Origin: Acuticoccus sp965213555
GTDB lineage: Bacteria > Pseudomonadota > Alphaproteobacteria > Rhizobiales > Amorphaceae
Direction of reading: 5' to 3'
DNA length: 64,000 nt
Assembly (NCBI RefSeq): GCF_965213555.1
Contig: NZ_OZ243890.1
Coordinates: 372,001-436,000 of the forward strand
In this document: one piece after another, positions 51,540 through 61,142 of the stretch
Layout: each line of letters begins with the position of its first letter
Numbering within the stretch: the stretch's first letter is position 1
The notes under the pieces: generated by a model
Databases searched by the model: none
What the model was told of the DNA's origin: nothing
Seen by the model: only the letters and a program-made list of their open reading frames with translations
Translations under genes and position numbers: made by a program

Positions 51540-51592
51540 GGCCTTCCCCTGTCCCTGCCGTACCGCGAGCCGGCGCGGGGCGGACGGGTTCC

Positions 51593-53053
51593 TCAGCCCG
51601 CGACGATGAGCGACGGGGCGAAGTGGCCCGCTGCGTCCTCCACGGCGCGCGCGAGCGGCATTAGCCCGGCCTCGCCGAACGGGCGGCCGATGAGCTGGAG
51701 GCCGAGGGGCAGCCCGTCCGACAGCCCCGCGGGGACCGAGATCGCCGGCAGCCCGGCCATGTTCACCGGCACGGTGAAGACGTCGTTGAGGTACATCGCG
51801 ATGGGGTCGGGCTTGCCTCCGATGGGGAAGGCCGGGCCCGGCGTCGTCGGTGTCAGGAGTGCGTCGATCCCTTCCGCGAACACGGCCTCGAAGTCGCGCC
51901 TGATCAGCGTGCGCACCTTCTGCGCCCGCAGGTAGTACGCGTCGTAGTACCCCGCGGACAGGACGTAGGTGCCGACGAGCACGCGCCGCTTCACCTCCTC
52001 GCCGAAGCCGGCGGCCCGCGTCGCCTCCATCATGCCGGCGACGTCCTCGCCGGGCATGCGCAGCCCGTAGCGCACGCCGTCGTAGCGCGCGAGGTTGGAG
52101 GAGGCCTCGGCCGGCGCCACGATGTAGTACGCCGGCAGCGCGTACCGCGTATGCGGCAGCGAGACCGGCACGACCTCCGCCCCCGCGGCGCGCAACCACG
52201 CCTCGCCCTCGCGCCAGAACGCGACAAGCGCGTCCGGCATGTCGTCGACGCTGTACTCCTTGGGGACGCCGACCTTGAGCCCGCGGACGGGCGCCTCGAG
52301 CGCCGCCTCGTAGTCCGCCACCGGCAGGTCCACTGAGGTCGAATCCTTGGGGTCAACCGAGGCCATGGCCCCGAGCATGATGGCCGCGTCGCGCACCGTG
52401 CGCGTGACCGGGCCAGCCTGGTCGAGGGAGGAGGCGAACGCCACGATGCCCCAGCGCGAGCAGCGCCCGTACGTCGGCTTCAGCCCCACCGTCCCCGTCA
52501 GCGCCGCCGGCTGGCGGATCGAGCCGCCGGTGTCCGTCCCCGTCGCGGCGGCGCACAGCCGCGCGGCCACCGCCGCCGACGAGCCCCCCGACGACCCCCC
52601 CGGCACCAGGCGATCCTGCGGGCCCCACGGGTTGAGCACCGGCCCGAACGCGGACGTCTCGTTGGACGAGCCCATGGCGAACTCGTCGAGGTTCAGCTTG
52701 CCGAGGAGCACCGCGCCGGCCGCCCAGAGGTTTGCGGTCACGGTGGACTCGTAGGGCGGCACGAAGTCGCTGAGGATGTTGGAGCCGGCGGTGGTGCGCA
52801 CGCCCTCGGTGCAGAACAGGTCCTTGATGCCGAGCGGGACGCCCTCCAGCGCCCTCCCCTCCCCTTGCTCGAGCCGCGCGTCGGACGCCGCCGCCATCTC
52901 TCGCGCCTTCTCGGCCGTCACCGTCACGTAGGCGTTGAGCGCGGCCTGGCGCTCGATGGCGTCGAGGTACGCCTCCGTCAGCTCCGACGCGCGGACGCGC
53001 TTGGTGGCGAGCGCATCACGGGCCTCGGCGAGGGTGAGGTCGGTGAGGCTCAC
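51593..53053 (-). CDS. gatA: Glutamyl-tRNA(Gln) amidotransferase subunit A
   Basis: The 486-aa amidase has the signature with the Ser-cisSer-Lys triad: GVPLGIKDLFCTEG (Lys), PGGSSGGSSAAVAARLC and GTDTGGSIRQPAALTGTVGL (nucleophile Ser region). It hydrolyses glutamine to feed ammonia to GatB. GTG 53053 (MSLTDLTLAEARDAL) overlaps the gatC stop by 4 bp, which fixes the start; the frame is open far upstream. It forms gatCA; gatB is about 50 kb away in this window. Confidence 0.96.
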   Translation of the reverse strand: MSLTDLTLAEARDALATKRVRASELTEAYLDAIERQAALNAYVTVTAEKAREMAAASDARLEQGEGRALEGVPLGIKDLFCTEGVRTTAGSNILSDFVPPYESTVTANLWAAGAVLLGKLNLDEFAMGSSNETSAFGPVLNPWGPQDRLVPGGSSGGSSAAVAARLCAAATGTDTGGSIRQPAALTGTVGLKPTYGRCSRWGIVAFASSLDQAGPVTRTVRDAAIMLGAMASVDPKDSTSVDLPVADYEAALEAPVRGLKVGVPKEYSVDDMPDALVAFWREGEAWLRAAGAEVVPVSLPHTRYALPAYYIVAPAEASSNLARYDGVRYGLRMPGEDVAGMMEATRAAGFGEEVKRRVLVGTYVLSAGYYDAYYLRAQKVRTLIRRDFEAVFAEGIDALLTPTTPGPAFPIGGKPDPIAMYLNDVFTVPVNMAGLPAISVPAGLSDGLPLGLQLIGRPFGEAGLMPLARAVEDAAGHFAPSLIVAG

Positions 53054-53337
53054 TCCACCACCCGAGGCACGAGGAAGAAGCCGTCCGCCGCCTCGGGTGC
53101 GTTGGCCAGGATGCGCTGGGGCTCGCCGCCCTCGGTCACCCTGTCGTCGCGGCGACGCAGCCGCGCCTCCACCACCGAAGTCATGGGCTCGACGCCGTCG
53201 ACGTCCACCTCGCCGAGCTCCTCCACGAAGCCGAGGATGGCGTTCATGTCGCCCGTCAGGCGGGCGGCGTCCTCCTCGCTCACCCTGATGCGCGCGAGCC
53301 GCGCGACGCGGCGAACGGTGTCGATGTCGACGGACAT
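53050..53337 (-). CDS. gatC: Glutamyl-tRNA(Gln) amidotransferase subunit C
   Basis: The 95-aa protein has MSVDIDTVRRVARLARIRVS, then MNAILGFVEELGEVDVDGVE, PMTSVVEARLRRRDDRVTEG and GFFLVPRVVE, the full length of GatC, which wraps around the GatA-GatB interface and stabilises the complex. ATG 53337 is the standard start. It precedes and overlaps gatA. Confidence 0.96.
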   Translation of the reverse strand: MSVDIDTVRRVARLARIRVSEEDAARLTGDMNAILGFVEELGEVDVDGVEPMTSVVEARLRRRDDRVTEGGEPQRILANAPEAADGFFLVPRVVE

Positions 53338-53430
53338 GCATTTCTCCGAGGCGGTCGCTCGGTTAGCATTGCCCTCCGGAAGGGCGCAACGCTTCTTCGA
53401 GCGTGCCGCCACAGCGGGGAGGAGAGCATT

Positions 53431-54240
53431 GTGAGCCAAGTCGACGACGAGAAGGACCTGGCCGAGCGGCCGCTGACCCGCGCCGACCTCGATGCCTTCC
53501 GGGAGGAGATGCGGCAGGAGTTCGCCACCCTCAGCCGCACGCTGCTCGGCCAGATCCCGCGGCGCGTCCTCCACCATCACGACCTCATGGCCGCGGTGCG
53601 CGACAAGGACCGGCGCAGCGCGGCGGACTACGCGCGGCGCACCATGTGGCACCTCACGGCGACTCCGAACCCGCCGGCGGTGTGGGAGCGCGCCATGGCG
53701 AGCGTCACGCTGGATGGCCTGTGCCTCGAGTTCGGCGTGTTCCAAGGCAAGTCCATCACGTGGTTCGCCAACAAGCGGCCCGACCTGCACTTCCACGGCT
53801 TCGACAGCTTCGAGGGGCTGCCCGAGCACTGGGTGCCAGGGCGCAGCGCGGGCCACTTCGACCAGAAGGGTGCGATGCCCGAGGTGCCAGCCAACGTGAC
53901 GCTGCACCGCGGCTGGTTCGACGACACCGCGCCGGCCTTCGCCGCCGAGCACCCGGGGGAGCAGCTCGCCTTCGTCCACATCGACGGCGACCTCTACAGC
54001 TCGGCCAAGATCGTGTTCGACACCTTCGCGGACGCCATCGTCCCAGGCACCATCGTACTGTTCGACGAGTACTTCAACTATCCTGGCTGGGAGGACCACG
54101 AGGTGAAGGCGTGGGCCGAGCACGTCGACAGGCACGCCATCGCCTACGAGTATCTCGCGTTCAACAACCAAGGAACGCAGGTGCTGGCCCGCGTCCTGGA
54201 GCGCGGCAGCGCGAACCCGGGCGTGCGCGTCCCCCGCTGA
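53431..54240 (+). CDS. TylF-like class I methyltransferase
   Basis: The 269-aa protein has LCLEFGVFQGKSITWFANKR (AdoMet motif I), FHGFDSFEGLPEHWVPG, FVHIDGDLYSSAKIVFDTFA (metal/AdoMet aspartates) and GTIVLFDEYFNYPGWEDHEV, the pattern of TylF/MycE macrocin-type O-methyltransferases. These usually act on sugars; here no sugar-modifying neighbours are present. GTG 53431 follows GGGGAGGAG. It starts 93 bp from the gatC start in the opposite direction. Confidence 0.85.
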   Translation: MSQVDDEKDLAERPLTRADLDAFREEMRQEFATLSRTLLGQIPRRVLHHHDLMAAVRDKDRRSAADYARRTMWHLTATPNPPAVWERAMASVTLDGLCLEFGVFQGKSITWFANKRPDLHFHGFDSFEGLPEHWVPGRSAGHFDQKGAMPEVPANVTLHRGWFDDTAPAFAAEHPGEQLAFVHIDGDLYSSAKIVFDTFADAIVPGTIVLFDEYFNYPGWEDHEVKAWAEHVDRHAIAYEYLAFNNQGTQVLARVLERGSANPGVRVPR

Positions 54241-54257
54241 GCGGCTGTGCGCGCGGG

Positions 54258-55484
54258 TCAGCTCTTGTAGGGGTCGGCGGCGTCGCGCAGGCCGTCGCCG
54301 AGGAAGTTGAACGCGAGCACCACGATCACGATGGGAATGACGGGCGCCATCAGCCACGGGTAGATGGTGACGACCGTGATGTCCTGCGCCTCGTTGAGCA
54401 GGACGCCCCAGGAGATCGCCGGCCGCTGCAGTCCGAGGTTGAGGAAGGAGAGCGCCGTCTCACCGAGGATCATTGCCGGGATCGACAGCGTTGCCGACGC
54501 GATGATGTGGCTGGAGAAACCGGGCAGGAGATGGCGGCCGATGATGCGGGAAGGCTTTGCGCCCATGAGGACGGCCGCGCGCGCGTAGTCCTCCTCGCGC
54601 AGGGAGAGGAGCTTGGAGCGCACCGCGCGGGCGAGCCCCGGCCAGTCGAGGAGCCCTAGGATGATGGTGATGCCGAAGTAGATCCACAGCGGCGACCACG
54701 TCACGGGTAGCGCCGCCGACAGCGCCATCCACAGGGGCAGCTCAGGGAGCGAGCGCAGGATCTCGATGAGGCGCATGATCGCCCCGTCGACGAGGCCGCC
54801 GAAGTAGCCCGCAAGGCCGCCGAACAGCATCCCCAGCACGATGGACACGGTGACGCCGACGAGGCCGACGGTCAGCGAGATCCGTGCGCCGTGGACGAGC
54901 CCGGAGAAGACGTCGCGCCCGAGCCGGTCGGTCCCTGCAAGGAACATCGTTCCATCCCGGGGTGGACACACAAGGTGGAGGCGACCCTCCACGAGCCCCC
55001 ACAGGGTGTAGGGCTCGCCGAGGCACACGAACCTGATCGGCTGGGGCCTCGTGCGGTCCACGACGTACATCCATTGGAAGGTGGTCATGTCGAGCTCGGC
55101 GCGGATTGGGTACACGAACGGGGCGCGCAGCGCGCCCTCGTGGAGCACGCGCGGTCGCTGCGGCGGGGCGAACAGGTGGTCCGCATCGCGCTCGTTGGGG
55201 TCGTAGGGCGCGATGGGCTCGGCGAACGGGACACACAGGTAGAACACGGCCAGGATCACCGCCGACCACACCGCCACACGATGCCGTCGAAAGCGCCACC
55301 AGATGATGCGCCACTGCGAGGCCTGGAAGTAGCGCTCCTGCTCGGGCGTCAGGCGCTCCGCCTCGGTGGGGTCGAAGGGGGCGGCGTCCACGTAGCGCTC
55401 GCCGCTCCGCCCGTGCGGCGTCGGCGCGTCCGCCGGCGAGCCGCCGAGGTTGCGCGTCGGATCGGTGCGCTGCACCTCCCTCAC
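54258..55484 (-). CDS. Peptide-type ABC transporter permease (DppC-like)
   Basis: The 408-aa protein has an unusually long N-terminal stretch before the first helix (YFQASQWRIIWWRFRRHRVA, then VWSAVILAVFYLCVPFAEPI) and a large periplasmic loop. The permease core has GTDRLGRDVFSGLVHGARIS, the EAA loop REEDYARAAVLMGAKPSRII and NFLGDGLRDAADPYKS at the end, typical of DppC/OppC. GTG 55484 overlaps the preceding permease stop by 4 bp. It is the last gene of the transporter operon. Confidence 0.93.
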   Translation of the reverse strand: MREVQRTDPTRNLGGSPADAPTPHGRSGERYVDAAPFDPTEAERLTPEQERYFQASQWRIIWWRFRRHRVAVWSAVILAVFYLCVPFAEPIAPYDPNERDADHLFAPPQRPRVLHEGALRAPFVYPIRAELDMTTFQWMYVVDRTRPQPIRFVCLGEPYTLWGLVEGRLHLVCPPRDGTMFLAGTDRLGRDVFSGLVHGARISLTVGLVGVTVSIVLGMLFGGLAGYFGGLVDGAIMRLIEILRSLPELPLWMALSAALPVTWSPLWIYFGITIILGLLDWPGLARAVRSKLLSLREEDYARAAVLMGAKPSRIIGRHLLPGFSSHIIASATLSIPAMILGETALSFLNLGLQRPAISWGVLLNEAQDITVVTIYPWLMAPVIPIVIVVLAFNFLGDGLRDAADPYKS

Positions 55485-56506
55485 GCGGCGGCCCCTTGGC
55501 CCAGGCGGATGCGCGGGTCGAGCACGGCGAGGAGGAGGTCGGAGATCAGCATCCCGACGAGGGTCAGCCCCGCGACGAACAGGAGGATGAACCCCGCGAG
55601 GTACTGGTCCTGGGACTGGAGCGCGGTGAGGAGCACCGGGCCGACGGTGGGAAGGTTCAGCACCACGGACACGATGACCGAGCCCGACACCAGCGAAGGG
55701 ATGAGGTTGCCGATGTCGGCGATGAACGGGTTGAGCGCCATGCGCAGCGGGTACTTCAAGACGAGGGTGCGCTCCGATAGCCCCTTCGCCCGCGCCGTCG
55801 TCACGTACTGCCGGTGCAGCTCGTCGAGGAGGTTGGCGCGCAGGCGGCGGATCATCGCGGCGGTCCCCGCCGTGCCGATGACGATGGTCGGCACCACGAG
55901 GTGGGCAAGCACCGACAGCGCCTTGTCGAGGCTCATCGGCTCGCCGACGAACTGCGGCGCCATCAGCCCGCCGATGGACACCCCGAACCACTCGTTCATC
56001 AGGTACAGGAGGATGAGGCCGAGCAGGAAGTTCGGCGTCGCAAGCCCGATGTAGCCGAGGAACGTGAACCCGTAGTCCCCCCACGAGTACTGCCGCGTTG
56101 CCGAGTAGATGCCGATGGGGAAGGAGATCAGGTAGACGAACAGGATCGTCGCGAAGTTGAGGATGACGGTGAGGAGCAGCGTCCCGGACACCACATCGCG
56201 GACCGGCCGCGAGAACTCGAACGACCAGCCGAAGTTGCCCTGAAGGATGCCGTCGAAGCCGTTGGGACCGGGCCACAGCCCGGCCCACACGCCGTAGCGC
56301 TCCAGGAACGGGCGGTCGAGGGCGAACTCGCGGCGCAGGAACTCGAGCTTCGCGATGGACGCGGTCTCGCCCTGCGCGCGGAGCTGGTCGATCTGGTTGG
56401 AGAGGTAGTCCCCCGGCGGCAGCTCGATGATGAGGAAGATCAATAGCGAGATGACGAGGAGGGTCGGCACCATGCCCGCCAGCCGTTGCAGGACGTAGGC
56501 GAGCAC
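55481..56506 (-). CDS. Peptide-type ABC transporter permease (DppB-like)
   Basis: The 341-aa protein has VLQRLAGMVPTLLVISLLIF at the start, the DppB-type insertion FGWSFEFSRPVRDVV, the EAA loop QYVTTARAKGLSERTLVLKY and LDPRIRLGQGAAA at the end. GTG 56506 lies 12 bp after the binding-protein stop. It forms the channel with the DppC-like subunit for uptake of the ligand. Confidence 0.94.
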   Translation of the reverse strand: MLAYVLQRLAGMVPTLLVISLLIFLIIELPPGDYLSNQIDQLRAQGETASIAKLEFLRREFALDRPFLERYGVWAGLWPGPNGFDGILQGNFGWSFEFSRPVRDVVSGTLLLTVILNFATILFVYLISFPIGIYSATRQYSWGDYGFTFLGYIGLATPNFLLGLILLYLMNEWFGVSIGGLMAPQFVGEPMSLDKALSVLAHLVVPTIVIGTAGTAAMIRRLRANLLDELHRQYVTTARAKGLSERTLVLKYPLRMALNPFIADIGNLIPSLVSGSVIVSVVLNLPTVGPVLLTALQSQDQYLAGFILLFVAGLTLVGMLISDLLLAVLDPRIRLGQGAAA

Positions 56507-56518
56507 GTGGTTCCTCCG

Positions 56519-58426
56519 TCAGCCGCCATCCGCGAAGTAGAACTCGTCCGGGCGGTAGAGCCCGAACTGCGCGCCGGGATCCCAGCCGTAGATCGCCTCC
56601 TGGGGCACGTTCTTGAGGCCCGCAGAGACGACGACGGGCTGCACGACGCCCTCCACGGTGCCGATGGTGAGCACCTCGTCGGCGTGCAGCCGCACGATGT
56701 CGCGCCAAGCCTGCGCTCGTGCCTCCCGGGACGCGCTGGTGAGCCAGCCGTCGTAGAGCGTCATCAGCGTCTTCGCCGGGGGGTAGTCCGGTGCCTCGCC
56801 AGCCGCCCCGCCGCTCGCGGCGTGGGCTCCCCACGCGGGGCCCGCGAGGAACATCTCGGACAACGGGATGCGCTCGTCCGGCGGCATGTCGGCCGAGGGC
56901 AGGCCGTTGTCGTAGCCGTACCAGACGCTCACGGCGAGCTCGCCGGAGAACGCGCGGTTCCGTAGCACATCGCGCTGCGAGGGCCGCGGGAACAGCCCAA
57001 CCCCGATCTCCGCCCAAGTGTCCTTGATGAGCTCCAACGCGTCGATCTGGATCGCCTCCTCGCCGGCGGTCTCGACGACGAGCTCCAGCGGGCGCCCGTC
57101 CGGAAGGAGGCGGATGCCGGCACCATTCCGCTCGGTGAGGCCGACCTCGTCGAGCAGCGCGTTGGCCCGCTCGGGGTCGTAGGCCGGCGGTTCGGGCGCG
57201 CCCTCCCCCTCGAACAGCGGGCTCGCCTCGAGCACCAGGTTGGCCGAGGGCTTGCCGAGTCCGTAGTACAGCACGCGGTTGAGAAGCTCGCGGTCGACGC
57301 CGAGCGACAGCGCCTCGCGGAAGCGACGGTCGCGGAACAGCGCGCGCAGCTGCGGGTCGGCGACGGTGAGGTTCGGGTAGATCGCCATGGCCGCGGCGTT
57401 CGCCTCAGGCCACAGCCGCACGGAGTAGCCGCGCTGCGCCTCGCCGCGCTTCAAGACCGGCAGGTCCGCGAACACTAGGCCACGCGCCTGGAGGTCCGTC
57501 TCGCCCGCCTGCACCTTGGTGGCGATCAGGCTGCCATCGACCACCTGCATGACCACGCGGTCGATGTAGGGGAGCTGGTGCCCGCTCGTCGTCAGCCTGT
57601 GGAAGTACGGGTTGCGCACCATGACCGCGCGCCGGTCATTGGACTGCTCCGACGGCACCCAGGGCTGCAGCGAGGGCAGCGCCGGGTTCGTCGCGTCGTA
57701 CATTTCATCGCGAAGGTTGTGTAGCGGTGCCCACGAGCGGACGCGCGCCTCCGTGACGAGGCGAGCGATCTCGTCCGCATCGCCGTACTTCGGGTTGAAC
57801 CGCTTCAGGTAGTGCGCCGGGCGGGCGATGAACGGCGGGCGCGCCTGCGCCAGCGTGGGTAGGAAGCGCGGGTTCGGCGCATGCCAGGTGAACCGAACGG
57901 TGACGTCGTCGATCACCTCGAAGGTCGGCAGGCGGCCGTTGACGAGCATGAAGGTGTCGGGTGTCGGCGTCAGCTCGGCGTTGGTGAGGACGTCCTCGAA
58001 CCAGTAGCGGAACGCCTCGGCGGTGAACGGCTCGCCGTCCGACCACCTGTGCCCGCGCCTGAGGTGGAGGGTGAAGGCTCGCCCCTCCTCCTCGTCCACG
58101 GCGCGCAGGATGTCCGGCCGTAGCGCGAAGTCCTCGTCGTAGCCGACGAGGCGGGCGTAGCCCCACACGTTGACGAGCCGAACGTCCTTGGCCCGGCCGA
58201 TGAGGGTGTCGAGGTCGCCGCCATGGACGCCCTCCTCGCGTCCCTTGGCGGACAGGTCGACGACCAGCGGCTCGTCCGGTACCCGCTCCTCGATGGGCGG
58301 CAGGCCCTCATGGGTCCGCGACAGGGTCGGCGTCTCCACGAGCGGCGGGCGCCCCGGACCCTGCGCGTGTGCGGCCATCGTCAAGGGAGCGAGGACGGCG
58401 GCAGCGAGCACGAGGGTTCGGATCAT
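56519..58426 (-). CDS. Peptide-type ABC transporter substrate-binding protein (family 5)
   Basis: The 635-aa protein has a signal peptide (MIRTLVLAAAVLAPLTMAAH) and the solute-binding family 5 layout: FTLHLRRGHRWSDGEPFTAE, YWFEDVLTNAELTPTP, then DRVVMQVVDGSLIATKVQAG and FREALSLGVDRELLNRVLYY. Its length exceeds typical DppA (about 530 aa) and fits the longer group seen with glycoside or oligopeptide uptake. ATG 58426 overlaps the ATPase stop (ATGA). Confidence 0.93.
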   Translation of the reverse strand: MIRTLVLAAAVLAPLTMAAHAQGPGRPPLVETPTLSRTHEGLPPIEERVPDEPLVVDLSAKGREEGVHGGDLDTLIGRAKDVRLVNVWGYARLVGYDEDFALRPDILRAVDEEEGRAFTLHLRRGHRWSDGEPFTAEAFRYWFEDVLTNAELTPTPDTFMLVNGRLPTFEVIDDVTVRFTWHAPNPRFLPTLAQARPPFIARPAHYLKRFNPKYGDADEIARLVTEARVRSWAPLHNLRDEMYDATNPALPSLQPWVPSEQSNDRRAVMVRNPYFHRLTTSGHQLPYIDRVVMQVVDGSLIATKVQAGETDLQARGLVFADLPVLKRGEAQRGYSVRLWPEANAAAMAIYPNLTVADPQLRALFRDRRFREALSLGVDRELLNRVLYYGLGKPSANLVLEASPLFEGEGAPEPPAYDPERANALLDEVGLTERNGAGIRLLPDGRPLELVVETAGEEAIQIDALELIKDTWAEIGVGLFPRPSQRDVLRNRAFSGELAVSVWYGYDNGLPSADMPPDERIPLSEMFLAGPAWGAHAASGGAAGEAPDYPPAKTLMTLYDGWLTSASREARAQAWRDIVRLHADEVLTIGTVEGVVQPVVVSAGLKNVPQEAIYGWDPGAQFGLYRPDEFYFADGG

Positions 58427-60276
58427 GCGGCTTCCTTCATGACTCGCGCCTCGCCGGGGGCGCAGACGGTGTGGCCCGGCCCTCGCGGCACCATGACCGG
58501 CGCGGCTCCGGGGACGATGCGATAGGGCTCCGGCCAGGCCTCCGGATCGGACGCTCGGCCGGCCGACAGGCGCTCGAAGTCGAGCGGGTGGTCGAGGTTC
58601 GCGGTAGGCACGGCGGCGAGCAGCGCCTGCGTGTAGGGGTGCTGCGGGCGGTCGATGACGGCGCGCGTCGGACCGAGCTCCACGAGGCGCCCCCGGCACA
58701 TCACCGCGATGCGGGTCCCGAGGTAGTCCACCACCGCGAGGTTGTGGCTGACGAAGAGGTAGGTGAGGTGGAGCTCTCGCCTCAAGTCGTTGAGCAGGTT
58801 CAGCACCTGGGCCTGGACCGAGACGTCGAGCGCCGACACAGGCTCGTCGCACACGAGGAGGTCGGGGCGCAGCGCCAGCGCCCGCGCGATGCCGACCCTC
58901 TGGCGCTGCCCGCCGGACAGCGAGTGCGGGTAGCGGCGCAGCATCTTCGCATCGAGCCCGACGAGGCCCATGAGCTCGCGCACGTGCGCGGCACGCGCGT
59001 CGGCCGTGCCGACGCGGTGGATCACCAGCGGCTCGGCGATGATCTCGTTCACCGACATGCGCGGGTTGAGCGAGGAGTACGGGTCCTGGAACACGAGCTG
59101 CACACGGCGGCGGTAGGCGGCGAGCGCCTCGCCCGACAGCGAGGCGACGTCCTGCCAGCCCTCGCCCGTCCGCAGCCGCACCGTCCCCGACGTCGGCGCG
59201 AACGCCCGCATCACCGCCATCGCCACCGTCGTCTTGCCGGAGCCCGACTCCCCGACGAGCCCGAGGCACTCGCCGGCGTCGATGGCGAACGAGACCTGCT
59301 CGACCGCGGTCACCACCTTCGGCGCAGCGAACAGGCTCCCCTTCCGCAGGGCGAAGCGCTTGACCAGCGCGTCCACCTCCAGGAGCGGCGCTCCGCGATC
59401 CACCGCGCACGGCGCGCCGAAGGCGTCGAGCTTCGGCGTGATCGGCCGGATCGGAGAGAGCCTCGTGTCCATGGAGAACGTCGGCACGGCCTTCAGAAGC
59501 GCCTTGAGGTAGGGGTGCTCGGGGGCGGTGAAGACCTCCTGCGCGGTGCCGCGCTCCATGACCCGGCCCTGGTAGACCACCACCACCTCGTCGGCGAGGT
59601 TCGCGACGACGCCGAAGTCGTGCGTGATGAGGAGCACCGACATGCCGAGCTCAGCCTGGACGTCCCGCAACAGCTTCAGGATCTCGGCCTGGATGGTGAC
59701 GTCGAGCGCGGTCGTCGGCTCGTCGGCGATGAGAAGCGCGGGCCGGCACATCATCGCCATCGCGATCATCGCACGCTGGCGCAGGCCGCCCGACAGCTCG
59801 AACGGGTAGGCGTCCACGGCACGCGCAGGGTCGGGGAAGCGCACGAGCGCCAGCATGTCGCGGGTCGCCGCGCGGGCGGCGGCGCGGTCCATGCCGCGGT
59901 GCAGCCGGCCGGCCTCGCCGATCTGATCGCCGATGGTGTGCAGCGGCGACAGGCTCGTCATCGGCTCCTGGAAGATCATCGCGATGCGGTTGCCGCGGAT
60001 CGACCGGATCGCCGTGCCGTCGCGCGGCAGCGCTGCAAGGTCGATGACCGCGCCCGTCGCCGGATCGTCGAACAGGATCGAGCCGGCGGCGATCCTCGCG
60101 GAGGACGGCAACAGCCCGATGACGGCCTGTCCGATGGTGGACTTGCCCGAGCCGGACTCGCCGACGACGGCGACCGTGCCACCCTTCGGGATGCCGAACG
60201 ACACGCCGTCCACGGCGCGCACGATGCCGTCCGCACGATAGTCGATGACGAGGTCACGGACGTCGAGGACGTTCAA
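58423..60276 (-). CDS. Fused DppD-DppF-type ABC transporter ATPase
   Basis: The 617-aa protein contains two complete ATPase domains. Domain one: VGESGSGKSTIGQ, FQEPMTSLSPLH, LSGGLRQRAMIA, LLIADEPTTALD. Domain two: VGESGSGKTTVAM, FQDPYSSLNPRM, LSGGQRQRVGIA, LLVCDEPVSALD. They normally come as separate DppD and DppF subunits; here they are one chain. The oligopeptide C-terminal motif (HPYTQALLAAVP and HPYLKALLKAVP) follows each. TTG 60276, 7 bp after GGAGG, is preferred to upstream starts. It heads the operon ATPase-binding protein-permease-permease. Confidence 0.95.
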   Translation of the reverse strand: MNVLDVRDLVIDYRADGIVRAVDGVSFGIPKGGTVAVVGESGSGKSTIGQAVIGLLPSSARIAAGSILFDDPATGAVIDLAALPRDGTAIRSIRGNRIAMIFQEPMTSLSPLHTIGDQIGEAGRLHRGMDRAAARAATRDMLALVRFPDPARAVDAYPFELSGGLRQRAMIAMAMMCRPALLIADEPTTALDVTIQAEILKLLRDVQAELGMSVLLITHDFGVVANLADEVVVVYQGRVMERGTAQEVFTAPEHPYLKALLKAVPTFSMDTRLSPIRPITPKLDAFGAPCAVDRGAPLLEVDALVKRFALRKGSLFAAPKVVTAVEQVSFAIDAGECLGLVGESGSGKTTVAMAVMRAFAPTSGTVRLRTGEGWQDVASLSGEALAAYRRRVQLVFQDPYSSLNPRMSVNEIIAEPLVIHRVGTADARAAHVRELMGLVGLDAKMLRRYPHSLSGGQRQRVGIARALALRPDLLVCDEPVSALDVSVQAQVLNLLNDLRRELHLTYLFVSHNLAVVDYLGTRIAVMCRGRLVELGPTRAVIDRPQHPYTQALLAAVPTANLDHPLDFERLSAGRASDPEAWPEPYRIVPGAAPVMVPRGPGHTVCAPGEARVMKEAA

Positions 60277-60358
60277 CGTGGAGCCTCCGCGGCAACGAGC
60301 GCTCTCTAGTGCCATGTTCCCTGAGCGAGGGCAACGCGGCCCCCGCCCGCCGCTCGGC

Positions 60359-60976
60359 CTAGGCGACGCCGCCGCAGCGCTCCAGCGGGTTGTTGCGCCC
60401 CCACCAGTCGAGCGAGCTCTCGAGCGCTCCCGTGAGGTCGGCCACGCCCTCGCGGACGGCCGAGAAGGCGTTGGGCGGGCGATCGTCGATGCGGCCGTGC
60501 ACCTCGCCAGGCCAGCGCACGAGCGTTCCTCCGAGCCGCTTGGCGAGCTTCTGCATCGCCCGGTTCTCCGGCAGGCAGGCCATCGACAGCGAGCGAACTC
60601 CCCCGTTGCGCGCACGCAGCACCAGGCGCTGGAACAGCCTTGCGCCGAGGCCGCAGCGCTGCCACGGCGCCTCGACGCTGAAGGCAGCCTCCGCCTCGAA
60701 CGTCCCGTCGTTGTAGGGGCGCAGCTCGGCGACCCCGCGCAGGACCCCCGAAACGAACGCGCCCTCGACCATGCCCAGCCGATCGCCGCAACCGGACGCA
60801 TACTCGGCGACGAGGGCGTCGGACACAGGTCTGCAGAAGCGGCGCACGCGGCTGTGCGCGTCGAGCCGCAACAGGTGCTGTGCGAACTGCGCACCTTCGG
60901 ACCGCCGCAGCCGCCGCAGGACGGCATGTTGTGCGGCCTGTCGACCGCCGCGGACATCACGCAGAAGAGACGCCAT
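60359..60976 (-). CDS. GNAT-family N-acetyltransferase
   Basis: The 205-aa protein has a GNAT core: EYASGCGDRLGMVEGAFVSG, VAELRPYNDGTFEAEAAFSV, then PWQRCGLGARLFQRLVLRAR (acetyl-CoA loop, Q/R-x-x-G-x-G/A) and MACLPENRAMQKLAKRLGGT. The N-terminal 60 residues (MASLLRDVRGGRQAAQHAVL) are basic and not part of the fold; ATG 60976 is chosen over the longer start at 61117. The substrate is unknown. It lies upstream of the ABC operon on the same strand with an 82-bp gap. Confidence 0.82.
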   Translation of the reverse strand: MASLLRDVRGGRQAAQHAVLRRLRRSEGAQFAQHLLRLDAHSRVRRFCRPVSDALVAEYASGCGDRLGMVEGAFVSGVLRGVAELRPYNDGTFEAEAAFSVEAPWQRCGLGARLFQRLVLRARNGGVRSLSMACLPENRAMQKLAKRLGGTLVRWPGEVHGRIDDRPPNAFSAVREGVADLTGALESSLDWWGRNNPLERCGGVA

Positions 60977-61142
60977 GGGACACCGATCCTCGTCGAACAC
61001 CACGCGAGGATGGATGCCGAATGCCCCGCCGACAACGGCGCCCGTTGCAACGCTGGTCCGACGTAGACCGATCGAGCGGACGGACCGCTCTACGAAGGGT
61101 CGAACCACGCCGGTCACCGACCTGACCCGTCGGCGGGGGACC

